Assembly: GCF_030264275.1 (NCBI RefSeq)
Contig: NZ_CP127165.1
Span: forward strand, 2,158,001 to 2,222,000
Source: Marivivens sp. LCG002
GTDB lineage: Bacteria > Pseudomonadota > Alphaproteobacteria > Rhodobacterales > Rhodobacteraceae
Length of the DNA stretch: 64,000 bases
Direction of reading: 5' to 3'
In this document: positions 50,903 to 58,913 of the stretch, piece by piece
Layout: each line of letters opens with the position of its first letter
Position numbering within the stretch: position 1 is the first letter of the stretch
The notes under the pieces: model-generated
What the model was told of the DNA's origin: nothing
Database searches by the model: none
The model's input: only the letters and a program-made list of their open reading frames with translations
Made by a program: the position numbers and the translations under genes

Positions 50903-52092
50903 CCCAGCGCGGCGGCAATCTTTCGGGCAAGCCGTTCAGCAACCTCGGCTTTGCCCATCCTTTCCCACGTTTCGGACCCGTGTTCGGTGATGAGCGTCAC
51001 GGCATTTTCACTGCCGCCCATGATCCCCGTGGCGGGCGAGACATCATTGGCCACGATCCAGTCGCACCCTTTGCGGGCGCGTTTGGCCGTTGCATTGGCG
51101 ATCACGTCGTCGGTCTCGGCCGCAAAGCCGACGACCAATCGGGGGCGGCCCTCGCTCATATGACTGACCGTCTTGAGGATGTCGGGATTTTCCGCAAACT
51201 CGAGCGTCGGAAGCTTGCCCGCTTCTTTCTTGATCTTGCTGCCGCTGGCACTTGCCACGCGCCAGTCGGCAACCGCGGCGGCAAAGACAGCGGCATCCGC
51301 AGGAAGTGCAGCTTCGACAGCGGTCTTCATTTCTGCGGCTGTTTCGACCTTGACGAGCGTAACGCCTTGGGGCGGCGGTGCATCCGCAGGCCCCGTCACA
51401 AAGGTCACATGCGCCCCGAGAGCGACGAGCGCAGCCGCAATCGCGCTGCCCTGCTGACCCGAAGAGCGATTGGCGATATAACGAACGGGATCAATGGGTT
51501 CATGGGTCGGCCCCGACGTCACAAGCACATGCTTTCCCTTCAAAGGCCCCTCCGACAAGGCGGCGCCGATGGCCGCGATGATCTCGTCGGGTTCGCTCAT
51601 CCGGCCAAAGCCGAACTCGCCACAGGCCATGCTGCCCTCGACCGGACCGCAAAAAAGAACACCATCGGACTTGAGCAGTTTGACGTTACGCTGGGTTGCA
51701 GGATGCTCCCACATGCGCACATTCATGGCAGGGGCGACCAAGACGGGCTTGTCCGTCGCCATCAGGAGCGTCGAGGCCAGATCATTGGCGAGCCCGTTGG
51801 CCATTTTCCCCAAAAGATCAGCCGTTGCAGGGGTCACAACGACAAGATCGGCAGAACGGGACAGCTCGATATGCCCCATTTCGATTTCTTCGGTGAGATC
51901 GAACAGATCTTGGTAAACCTTGCTTCCTGCAAGCACCGAGAGCGTCAAGGGCGTGACGAACTCGCTCCCCGCTTTGGTGAGAACGGGTGTGACCGACGCG
52001 CCCTGTGCCCGAAGGCCGCGTATCACATCGACAGCCTTGAAGGCCGCAATGCCGCCGCCCACAATCAAAAGAACCCGTTTACCAGCAAGCAT
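50899..52092 (-). CDS. coaBC: Bifunctional phosphopantothenoylcysteine decarboxylase / phosphopantothenate-cysteine ligase
   Basis: 397 aa fusion. The N-terminal flavodoxin-like CoaC part has VGGGIAAFKAVDVIRGLR, the active-site His in EMGHIELSRSADLVVVTPATADLLGKMANGLANDL, PAMNVRMWEHPATQRN and GSMACGEFGFGRM (substrate-clamp Cys). The C-terminal CoaB part has LVTSGPTHEPIDPVRYIANRSSGQQGSAIA and AAAVADWRV, then VGFAAETDDV. It makes phosphopantetheine from phosphopantothenate and cysteine. Downstream of rpoHII on the same strand with 77 bp between, holding a palindrome close to its start. Confidence 0.97.
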   Translation of the reverse strand: MLAGKRVLLIVGGGIAAFKAVDVIRGLRAQGASVTPVLTKAGSEFVTPLTLSVLAGSKVYQDLFDLTEEIEMGHIELSRSADLVVVTPATADLLGKMANGLANDLASTLLMATDKPVLVAPAMNVRMWEHPATQRNVKLLKSDGVLFCGPVEGSMACGEFGFGRMSEPDEIIAAIGAALSEGPLKGKHVLVTSGPTHEPIDPVRYIANRSSGQQGSAIAAALVALGAHVTFVTGPADAPPPQGVTLVKVETAAEMKTAVEAALPADAAVFAAAVADWRVASASGSKIKKEAGKLPTLEFAENPDILKTVSHMSEGRPRLVVGFAAETDDVIANATAKRARKGCDWIVANDVSPATGIMGGSENAVTLITEHGSETWERMGKAEVAERLARKIAAALG

Positions 52093-52109
52093 TGGCGCCC
52101 CCTTCGGAA

Positions 52110-52125
52110 TTTAGGGCACCCTAAA
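52110..52125. promoter_or_regulatory. Perfect palindrome before coaBC
   Basis: TTTAGGG-CA-CCCTAAA, 7-bp arms around two bases, 17 bp upstream of the coaBC start and just before its ribosome site (GAAGGGGG). Candidate operator; no assigned regulator. Confidence 0.5.
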
Positions 52126-52169
52126 ACGTTGAAACGCGGCAGGCAATCCACCGCGCTCCAAAGTCGCAA

Positions 52170-53045
52170 TCAGAGAAAATTGTGGATTTCGCGCGATTGG
52201 TTCTCGAGGGTCTTGCGCATTTTGGCAAAGGCAGCCGCTTCAAGCTGGCGCACACGCTCTTTGGAAAGACCAAGCTCCTCGCCCAGGGACTCCAGCGTCC
52301 GCGGCTCATCCCGCAGCTTTCGTTCGCGCACGATGAACCTTTCACGGTCATTGAGCGCCGAAAGCGCCGAGTAGAGCCACTGGCGAAGGGTGTGGGTGTC
52401 GTGGTCATGCTCGACCCGCTCGGCAGCTTGCTCGCTGTCATCGGCCAGAGCTTCGACCCATGAACGGCCCTCTTCGTCCGACGACTGCGTGGCATCGAGC
52501 GAGAAATCCGAACCCGAAAGACGGCCTTCCATCATCTCCACATCCGCCAACGGGACACCGATTTCAGCGGCGACAGCGGCGCGAAGTGCGACAGGATCGA
52601 TGCTTTCCCCGCGCGCGGCAGCTTCGCGTTCGATCCGGGCCTGAACCCTGCGGAGATTGAAGAACAGCGACTTTTGCGACGAGGTCGAGCCGGTCCGGAC
52701 CATCGACCAATTGCGCATCACATAATCCTGGATCGACGCTTTGATCCACCAGACCGCATAGGTCGAGAACCGCACGCCACGATCAGGATCGAATTTCTCG
52801 GCTGCCTTCATCAAGCCAAGGCTGGCCTCCTGAATCAAATCGTTCATCGGAGCGCCGTAGCGGCGGAACTTGGCCGCCATCGAAATGGCAAGTCGCATAT
52901 AAGCCGTGATCAAACGGTGCAGCGCTTGTTCATCGCGGTGATCCCGCCAAGCATAAGCAAGTGCCGCCTCGGTTTCCGCATCCAGCAGTTCCGCCTTCAT
53001 CGCCCTGCGAGAGAGCGCCCGATCCATGGTTCCATCAAGTGCCAA
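52170..53045 (-). CDS. rpoH2: RNA polymerase sigma factor RpoHII (sigma-32 family)
   Basis: 291 aa from a TTG at 53045 with a strong site (AGGGGGTGA), giving MALDGTMDRALSRRAMKAELL, the N-terminus I recall for RpoHII of Rhodobacter. Region 2 (ITAYMRLAISMAAKFRRYGAPMNDLIQEASLGLMKAAEKFDPDRGVRFSTYAVWWIKASIQDYV), the RpoH box QKSLFFNLRR (residues 124-133) and region 4.2 (TLESLGEELGLSKERVRQLEAAAFAKM) are intact. RpoHII directs the singlet-oxygen and oxidative response under RpoE in this group, distinct from heat-shock RpoHI. A candidate RpoE promoter is upstream. Divergent from cobU. Confidence 0.93.
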   Translation of the reverse strand: MALDGTMDRALSRRAMKAELLDAETEAALAYAWRDHRDEQALHRLITAYMRLAISMAAKFRRYGAPMNDLIQEASLGLMKAAEKFDPDRGVRFSTYAVWWIKASIQDYVMRNWSMVRTGSTSSQKSLFFNLRRVQARIEREAAARGESIDPVALRAAVAAEIGVPLADVEMMEGRLSGSDFSLDATQSSDEEGRSWVEALADDSEQAAERVEHDHDTHTLRQWLYSALSALNDRERFIVRERKLRDEPRTLESLGEELGLSKERVRQLEAAAFAKMRKTLENQSREIHNFL

Positions 53046-53111
53046 TTGCTCACCCCCTGGTGAATTTTCCTGCCCGCTCTTGTCGCGGTGCTTTTTCGTG
53101 ATAGTCGTGAA

Positions 53112-53141
53112 GTCATACGCAGCGAAAACTCGACTGGATCA
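53112..53141 (-). promoter_or_regulatory. Candidate sigma-E (RpoE) promoter of rpoHII
   Basis: On the minus strand TGATCC (complement of 53136-53141), 18-bp spacer, then TATGAC (complement of 53112-53117). TGATCC is the -35 element I recall for Rhodobacter RpoE. The -35 also overlaps the ribosome site of the divergent cobU. Confidence 0.5.
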
Positions 53142-53144
53142 CTC

Positions 53145-53684
53145 ATGAATTCCAAAAGCGCAGTGAAAAAGTGCACGCTCGTTCTTGGGGGGGCGGCTTC
53201 CGGAAAATCCCTGTTCGCCGAGCAATTGGTGAAAAATACGGGGAAAAATCGGATTTACATCGCAACCAGCCAGATCTTTGACGATGAAATGCGACAAAAA
53301 GTCGAAGACCACAAAAAACAGCGCGGCGACGGCTGGAGAACCATCGAAGAGCCCTTCGATATGGCAAAGGCGCTTGCCGATGCGACGCCCAAAGATGTCG
53401 TCCTGATCGACTGCGCGACCCTTTGGCTGACCAATCACCTTTTGGCCGAGCACGATCTCGGAGCAGAGCAAGAGGCGTTTCTAAACGCGATCGCGCTTTG
53501 CCCTTCTGATGTTGTGATCGTGTCGAATGAAACGGGTCTGGGTATTGTGCCCGACAATGCCCTGGCGCGGCGCTTCCGGAACGCCCAAGGCCGCCTGAAC
53601 CAAGCCATCGCAAGCACTGCCGATACAGTGGTTTTCGTGGCTGCGGGACTTCCCATGGTGCTCAAGGGAGAACTGCCCCGATGA
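53145..53684 (+). CDS. cobU: Adenosylcobinamide kinase / phosphate guanylyltransferase
   Basis: 179 aa from the ATG at 53145 (open frame begins at 53088, but the rpoHII promoter lies there). Bifunctional enzyme of the lower-ligand branch of cobalamin synthesis: phosphorylates adenosylcobinamide and transfers GMP to it. P-loop LVLGGAASGKSLFAEQLV (about residues 12-29), the RIYIATSQIFDDEMRQKVEDHKKQRGDGWRTIEEP segment with the guanylylated-His region, and VIVSNETGLGIVPDNALARRFRNAQGRLNQ. Overlaps the next gene by four bases (ATGA), linking it to a CobC-like phosphatase. Confidence 0.94.
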   Translation: MNSKSAVKKCTLVLGGAASGKSLFAEQLVKNTGKNRIYIATSQIFDDEMRQKVEDHKKQRGDGWRTIEEPFDMAKALADATPKDVVLIDCATLWLTNHLLAEHDLGAEQEAFLNAIALCPSDVVIVSNETGLGIVPDNALARRFRNAQGRLNQAIASTADTVVFVAAGLPMVLKGELPR

Positions 53685-54241
53685 CACGGCTTTGGTTTGT
53701 AAGACACGGGCCGACCCATGCCAAATTCATGGTCGGTTGGAGCGATATTCCTGCCGATCTGTCGGATCGTGCCGCGATTGAGCGTCTCGCTCGCTATCTC
53801 CCGAACGCACCCGTCGTGTCGTCCGACCTTATCCGCGCGGTCGCAACCGCCGACGCGATCCAAGAGATCCGCCCCCGTCTCGAGCATGACCCTGCCCTTC
53901 GGGAAATCAATTTCGGCGACTGGGAAATGCGGACCTTTGATCAGGATGATGTCCATCTTCGCGCCTATTGGGAAACACCCGGCGATATCGCGCCCCCGAA
54001 CGGAGAAAGCTGGAACGCAACGTCGAAGAGGGTTTCCACCGCCGTCGATAATTATCTGGCCCAAGGGTTTAGCGACCTCATCCTTGTGGGCCACTTCGGG
54101 ATGATCCTCACTCAGGTGCAGCGGGCGCTTGGCATTTCGGCCTATGAAACCTTTGCGCACAGGATTTCCAACCTCTCGGTGACGCAGATCACGGTGGGGC
54201 CCGACCGATGGACGCTCGAAACGATTGATCACAATCCTTGA
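53681..54241 (+). CDS. Histidine phosphatase family protein, probable CobC (alpha-ribazole phosphatase)
   Basis: 186 aa. Phosphoglycerate-mutase-like fold: catalytic LWFVRHGPTHAKF (RHG), SSDLIRAVATADAI, the REINFGDWEMRTFDQ proton-donor region and LVGHFGMILTQV (second His). Translational coupling to cobU makes it the likely alpha-ribazole-5'-phosphate or cobalamin-5'-phosphate phosphatase. Without that context it would be only a generic histidine phosphatase. No signal peptide, so cytosolic. Confidence 0.8.
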   Translation: MTRLWFVRHGPTHAKFMVGWSDIPADLSDRAAIERLARYLPNAPVVSSDLIRAVATADAIQEIRPRLEHDPALREINFGDWEMRTFDQDDVHLRAYWETPGDIAPPNGESWNATSKRVSTAVDNYLAQGFSDLILVGHFGMILTQVQRALGISAYETFAHRISNLSVTQITVGPDRWTLETIDHNP

Positions 54242-54325
54242 TGGACTTCCGAACAATTGCTGACTGGCAAAACTCGGGATTTCGGGGCCTAGTGGGGACA
54301 TTCAATCTCAAAGGTCCAATACCCC

Positions 54326-55009
54326 ATGCCCTATACTCTTTTTATCGGTGATCGCCTTTTCTCAAGCTGGTCTCTCCGCGGCTGGCTGATGCTCGAAAAA
54401 TTCGGAATCCCCTATGAAACCACAATGGTCGGTCTCTACGCGGGGACCATGGCCCAAGAACTGAAGGGGATGGAACCCGCGCGCACCGTTCCTGCGATGA
54501 AAACAGACGTTGGACATGTGCTTTCGGACTCGCTGTCCATGGCCGAAACGCTTGCCGAAGAAAACCCAGACGCGGGTCTGTGGCCCAAGGACGCGGGCGC
54601 CCGTGCTCTGGCGCGCAATCTTGTGGCGGAGATGCATTCGAGCTTTTCCGCCCTGCGAAGTGAATGCCCCAACAACATCGCATTTGTCTGGAGCGACTTT
54701 ACAGTCTCGGACGCAGTGAAAAAGGATCTTGCCCGTATCGAAGAACTTTGGGCGCTTGCGCATAGCCGCTACGGCAAGGAAGGAAGCCCCTGGCTCTTTG
54801 GGGAATATTCGCTTGCAGATGTGTTTTATGCGCCCGTCTGCTGCCGCATGACGACCTATAGCCTTCCCCAGGGCGCATTTGCCAAGAGCTATGTCAAAGC
54901 CACGCTGACCGATCCTGCGTTTCAGGCTTGGCGCCAAGAGGCCCTCGCAGAGGTCCACGACCCGTTCCCCTATGATCTTGCGTTCCGCAAAGCGGATTGG
55001 CCGTATTAA
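54326..55009 (+). CDS. Glutathione S-transferase family protein
   Basis: 227 aa. N-terminal thioredoxin-like domain with YTLFIGDRLFSSWSLRGWLMLEKFGIPYE; the SSWS serine occupies the catalytic position of zeta/theta-like GSTs. Then ARTVPAMKTD (cis-Pro) and LSDSLSMAETLAEENP (glutathione Glu/Asp-Ser). The C-domain contains SPWLFGEYSLADVFYAPVCCRMTTY. Substrate unknown. Monocistronic, 84 bp from the cobC-like gene and 56 bp before comM. gshB, supplying glutathione, is 1.6 kb downstream. Confidence 0.88.
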   Translation: MPYTLFIGDRLFSSWSLRGWLMLEKFGIPYETTMVGLYAGTMAQELKGMEPARTVPAMKTDVGHVLSDSLSMAETLAEENPDAGLWPKDAGARALARNLVAEMHSSFSALRSECPNNIAFVWSDFTVSDAVKKDLARIEELWALAHSRYGKEGSPWLFGEYSLADVFYAPVCCRMTTYSLPQGAFAKSYVKATLTDPAFQAWRQEALAEVHDPFPYDLAFRKADWPY

Positions 55010-55065
55010 CCAAACCTAAACCATGTTCCCGCCATGTGGAGAGGCAAGCACTTGGCGGGATCAGA

Positions 55066-56580
55066 ATGGTCGCATTTACCCAAACAGTCGCCTTTGAAGG
55101 CGTCGAAGCCCGACTTGTCGAGGTGCAATGCGCACTCAGTCCCGGCATCCCGAACTTTTCCATCGTGGGTCTTCCCGACAAAGCGGTCTCGGAAGCCAAA
55201 GAGCGCGTCAGGGCGGCCCTAGCAACGCTCTGCATTGCGCTTCCCTCGCAGCGGATCACGGTCAATCTTTCGCCTGCCGATCTGCCAAAGGAGGGATCGC
55301 ATTTCGACCTTCCCATCGCGATCGCCCTGCTGGCCGCGCTCGAAATCATCCCGCAGGACATCGCCGCCGAATATGTGGCATTGGGGGAGCTTTCGCTTGA
55401 CGGCAAACTGGTGAGCGTGCTTGGCGCTCTCCCCTCTGCCATGTCGGCGGCCGAGGAAAACCTGAGCCTGATTTGCCCGAGCGGCTCGGGAGCCGAGGCG
55501 GCTTGGGTCGCAGCGACGCCAGTTTACGGGGCGCAGACCCTGACCCAAGTGATCCAACACATGACCTCTTCTGCGCCGCTCCCCCCTTGCCTTCCGGGTG
55601 AGGTAAAGGGCGAGACATTTTCGCGTGATTTCGCAGACGTAAAAGGTCAGGAGCGTGCCAAGCGCGCACTCGAAATAGCGGCGGCAGGTGGTCATCACGT
55701 GCTTATGGTCGGCACGCCCGGATCGGGTAAATCCATGCTGGCCGCAAGGCTTCCCTCGATCCTGCCGCCTTTGTCCCCGCAGGAAGCTTTGGAAACCTCT
55801 ATGATCCACTCCCTTGCGGGACTTCTCGACGAAGGCGGGATCAGCAGGGCGCGTCCCTTTCGCGAGCCGCATCACACCGCATCAATGGCCGCCATTGTCG
55901 GCGGTGGGCGCGGTGCCCAACCCGGAGAGATAAGCCTCGCCCACAATGGGGTATTGTTCCTCGATGAGTTCCCCGAATTCCCGCGAACAACGCTGGAAAC
56001 ACTTCGCCAGCCGATCGAAACAGGCGAGGTCATGGTCGCCCGCGCGAATGCCCATATCCGCTATCCGTGCCGCTTCATGCTCGTTGCGGCGGCGAACCCG
56101 TGCAAATGCGGGTATCTTTCGGAAAGCACACGCGCCTGTTCGCGGGCACCGATATGCGGCGAAGATTATCTTGGCCGTATCTCGGGGCCGCTGATGGATC
56201 GGTTCGATTTGCGCGTGGAGGTCCCGCCCGTCAGTTTTCACGACCTTGATCTGCCGTCCAAAGGAGAACCCTCGCAAGCGATCCGCGCACGCGTGACCGA
56301 AGCCCGCGAGATCCAAACCGCCCGAGCAAGGCAGGGCCTGACGGCCAAGGTGAATTCGGATCTTGAAGGGAGCGAACTTGAAGCCTTGGCCGAGCCCGAT
56401 ACCGAGGGGCGTGCCTTGCTCAACAAAGTCGCCGAGCGTTATGGGCTTTCAGCGCGTGGATACCATCGTATCTTGCGGGTCGCGCGGACCGTTGCCGATC
56501 TCGACGCTTCGGAAACCGTGCGATTTGCCCATGTTTCCGAAGCGATCAGTTATCGTTTGGCCTTTACCAAAGAGCTTTAG
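55066..56580 (+). CDS. comM: ComM / YifB family AAA+ ATPase
   Basis: 504 aa from the ATG at 55066 (site GGCGGGA); the frame extends upstream into the GST gene end. N-terminal ChlI-like Lon-protease-fold domain (TVAFEGVEARLVEVQCALSPGIPNFSIVGLPDKAVSEAKERVRAAL), Mg-chelatase-type AAA+ core with Walker A GTPGSGKSMLAARLPSILP (about residues 216-234) and Walker B GVLFLDEFPEFPR. A zinc-like NPCKCGYLSESTRACSRAPIC follows, then the C-terminal lid RYGLSARGYHRILRVARTVADL. ComM is a branch-migration helicase used in natural transformation recombination; YifB homologues are widespread. Convergent with gshB, six bases apart. Confidence 0.93.
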   Translation: MVAFTQTVAFEGVEARLVEVQCALSPGIPNFSIVGLPDKAVSEAKERVRAALATLCIALPSQRITVNLSPADLPKEGSHFDLPIAIALLAALEIIPQDIAAEYVALGELSLDGKLVSVLGALPSAMSAAEENLSLICPSGSGAEAAWVAATPVYGAQTLTQVIQHMTSSAPLPPCLPGEVKGETFSRDFADVKGQERAKRALEIAAAGGHHVLMVGTPGSGKSMLAARLPSILPPLSPQEALETSMIHSLAGLLDEGGISRARPFREPHHTASMAAIVGGGRGAQPGEISLAHNGVLFLDEFPEFPRTTLETLRQPIETGEVMVARANAHIRYPCRFMLVAAANPCKCGYLSESTRACSRAPICGEDYLGRISGPLMDRFDLRVEVPPVSFHDLDLPSKGEPSQAIRARVTEAREIQTARARQGLTAKVNSDLEGSELEALAEPDTEGRALLNKVAERYGLSARGYHRILRVARTVADLDASETVRFAHVSEAISYRLAFTKEL

Positions 56581-56586
56581 CCCCGA

Positions 56587-57531
56587 TCAAAGGCCGCGCC
56601 GCTTTTCGATGGCAAGCCAGATTTTTTCAGCGACATTGATGCCGTCGAAACGCTCGAGCTCTTGAATGCCAGTGGGCGAGGTGACGTTGATTTCGGTCAG
56701 GTAATCGCCGATCACGTCGATCCCCACGAAAATCTGGCCTTTTTCGCGCAAGAGCGGACCGATCTTGGCACAAATTTCAAGGTCCCGCTCGGTCAGGGCA
56801 ACCTTTTCAGGACGCCCACCCACGTGCATGTTCGAACGGGTTTCACCCTGTGCAGGCACGCGGTTGATCGCCCCCACGGGTTCACCGTCCACGAGAATGA
56901 CACGCTTGTCCCCCTTGCTCACATCAGGGAGGAATTTCTGCATGATCAGGGGTTCGCGATTGATCCCGCTGAAAAGCTCATGGAGCGAAGCAAGGTTGCC
57001 GTCCCCGACCTTGAGCTTGAACACGCCCGCGCCACCATTGCCATAAAGAGGCTTGAGGATGACATCGCCATGACGCTCGCGGAACTCGCGGAGCGTTTCG
57101 AGATCGCGGGCGATCATCGTCGGCGGGGTCAGATCGGGGAACTGGAGCACAAGGAGTTTTTCAGGATAATTCCGCACCCAGAACGGATCATTCACAACCA
57201 AAGTCTTGGGGTGAATCAGATCCAGAATATGGGTCGTCGTGATATACCCCATGTCAAACGGGGGGTCCTGACGGAGCCAGACCACGTCGAATTCGCTTAG
57301 GTCCCGAACGCATTCTTCACCAAGCGTTGCATGGGCACCCTTGACCCGCTGCACCGTCAGAGGCCAGCCGCGTGCCGTGACGCGCCCCTCCTGAAAGGCG
57401 AGCTTGTCGGGAGTATAGTAAAACAGCTCGTGCCCGCGCTTTTGCGCCTCTTCCGAAATACGGAATGTGCTGTCGGCATCGATATTGATCGCACCGATCG
57501 GGTCCATCTGGATCGCGACTTTCAAGGACAT
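56587..57531 (-). CDS. gshB: Glutathione synthetase
   Basis: 314 aa, ATP-grasp enzyme joining glycine to gamma-glutamylcysteine. Sequence: [19 protein letters not shown] at the start, [38 protein letters not shown] (ATP loop), [47 protein letters not shown], and [25 protein letters not shown] with the metal-binding Glu-Ile-Asn. Transcribed with or after yraN-rsmI (67 bp gap) on the minus strand. Confidence 0.97.
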   Translation of the reverse strand: MSLKVAIQMDPIGAINIDADSTFRISEEAQKRGHELFYYTPDKLAFQEGRVTARGWPLTVQRVKGAHATLGEECVRDLSEFDVVWLRQDPPFDMGYITTTHILDLIHPKTLVVNDPFWVRNYPEKLLVLQFPDLTPPTMIARDLETLREFRERHGDVILKPLYGNGGAGVFKLKVGDGNLASLHELFSGINREPLIMQKFLPDVSKGDKRVILVDGEPVGAINRVPAQGETRSNMHVGGRPEKVALTERDLEICAKIGPLLREKGQIFVGIDVIGDYLTEINVTSPTGIQELERFDGINVAEKIWLAIEKRRGL

Positions 57532-57598
57532 GGCTTTACCTCGGGTTCTGAGACTTTGCCTTTACATGGCCCATGTTCCGAGGACTGGCAATGGCGGC

Positions 57599-57952
57599 TC
57601 AGGCGAAAGCCACGTTTTCAATGATCTTGATCGCCCCGATCCCGTCGACCAAAGCAACATCAAACCGCGACGGAGTAAGCTGGCCTTTGGCTTGGGTGCC
57701 CAAGAACTCGGCTGCGGTCTGCTGGATGCGAAGCAGTTGCCGCGCCCCGAGCATGGCGACCGCGCGATCGTGGCTTTTGCTTTTCTTGACCTCGACGAAA
57801 ACAACCTGATCGGCATTGCCCAGAATGAGGTCGATTTCACCGCCGCGTCCACGCCATCGCCGCGCCAGAACAGTGAACCCGCGCCTTTCGTACTCCCGCT
57901 CGACCGACGCCTCGGCCGCATAGCCCGCGTGGTAGGCAAGGCTCCCGTTCAA
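57599..57952 (-). CDS. yraN: YraN family (UPF0102) endonuclease-like protein
   Basis: 117 aa. The restriction-endonuclease-like fold of the family: YAAEASVEREYERRGFTVLARRWRGRGGEIDLIL, then VVFVEVKKSKSHD. The E...D...E-x-K residues of a PD-(D/E)xK nuclease are preserved (GGEIDLI and VEVK). Function unproven; often beside rsmI, as here, where its ATG overlaps the rsmI stop by four bases. Confidence 0.92.
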   Translation of the reverse strand: MNGSLAYHAGYAAEASVEREYERRGFTVLARRWRGRGGEIDLILGNADQVVFVEVKKSKSHDRAVAMLGARQLLRIQQTAAEFLGTQAKGQLTPSRFDVALVDGIGAIKIIENVAFA

Positions 57953-58809
57953 GTGTCTTTTTCCATCGCCAACGCGATTTGATAGACCTGTCTCCGTTGG
58001 AGCCCAAGGGCACCGGCGACCGCTGTTGCGGCATCCTTGACCCGCATGGTTTTCATCGCTTCACGCAAAGCGGCCTCCACATCGTTTTCTTCCACGGTGA
58101 CTGCGCCACCGCGACCCACGATAACCACAAACTCGCCACGCGCCGTCTGATCGGCAAAGGTTTCGCGCACCTGCGCAATTGTTCCACGACGCACATCCTC
58201 GAACTTTTTGGTCAGCTCGCGGCAAACCGCGATTTCCCGCTCGGGCCCCAATATCTCGCACAGACTGTCTAACATTTCGTGAATGCGCTTGGGCGATTCG
58301 TAAAAGACCATCGTAAAGGGAAGATCACGCAGACTTGCGATTTCGGTATCGCGCTGGGTTTTCCCTGACGGCAAAAACCCTACAAACAAGAAGCGATCGG
58401 TCGGAAGTCCCGCAACAGCCAGCGCCGCCAAAAGCGCCGAGGCACCGGGCGCGGCCCGAACATCCAGTCCCGCCGCAATCACCGCGCGGCCGAGTTCATA
58501 GCCGGGATCGGCAACCAATGGCGTACCTGCCTCGGAAACATAAGCGACGGATTTCCCCGCCGCGATCTGATCCACAAGTCGCTTGGCGATGTTGTCGCCT
58601 GAATGGTCATGATAAGCGACGACCTGTCGTTGGCCCAAGGCAACGCCATGAATCTCCATAAGTTTTCGCGCAGTGCGTGTATCCTCGGCCGCGATAAGGT
58701 CAGCATTGGCAAGGATGTCGAGACCCCGAAGCGTGATATCCCGCGCAGTCCCGATGGGCGTTGCAACAAAGTAAAGTCCGGCCGAGAGTGGCTTGCTTTC
58801 CAATTTCAT
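57949..58809 (-). CDS. rsmI: 16S rRNA (cytidine(1402)-2'-O)-methyltransferase
   Basis: 286 aa, tetrapyrrole-methylase fold. LYFVATPIGTARDITLRGLDILANADLIAAEDTRTARKLM and VAYVSEAGTPLVADPGYELGRAVIAAGLDVRAAPGASALLAALAVAGLP are the RsmI signature, followed by FYESPKRI. It 2'-O-methylates C1402 in the 30S decoding centre. The divergent promoter region (104 bp) is shared with the LpoA-like gene and includes the palindrome GCCCTAGGGC at 58853-58862. The C-terminal HTH-like extension (VKDAATAVAGALGLQRRQVYQIAL) is usual. Confidence 0.96.
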   Translation of the reverse strand: MKLESKPLSAGLYFVATPIGTARDITLRGLDILANADLIAAEDTRTARKLMEIHGVALGQRQVVAYHDHSGDNIAKRLVDQIAAGKSVAYVSEAGTPLVADPGYELGRAVIAAGLDVRAAPGASALLAALAVAGLPTDRFLFVGFLPSGKTQRDTEIASLRDLPFTMVFYESPKRIHEMLDSLCEILGPEREIAVCRELTKKFEDVRRGTIAQVRETFADQTARGEFVVIVGRGGAVTVEENDVEAALREAMKTMRVKDAATAVAGALGLQRRQVYQIALAMEKDT

Positions 58810-58913
58810 ACCTAGACCCCTGCTTTAACGTCTTTATGATAAGACCAATTCTGCCCTAGGGCGAAAGAATCCAACCGCGGCGCGATTTACGCGTCGAGAG
58901 GAGTGAAGAATTT

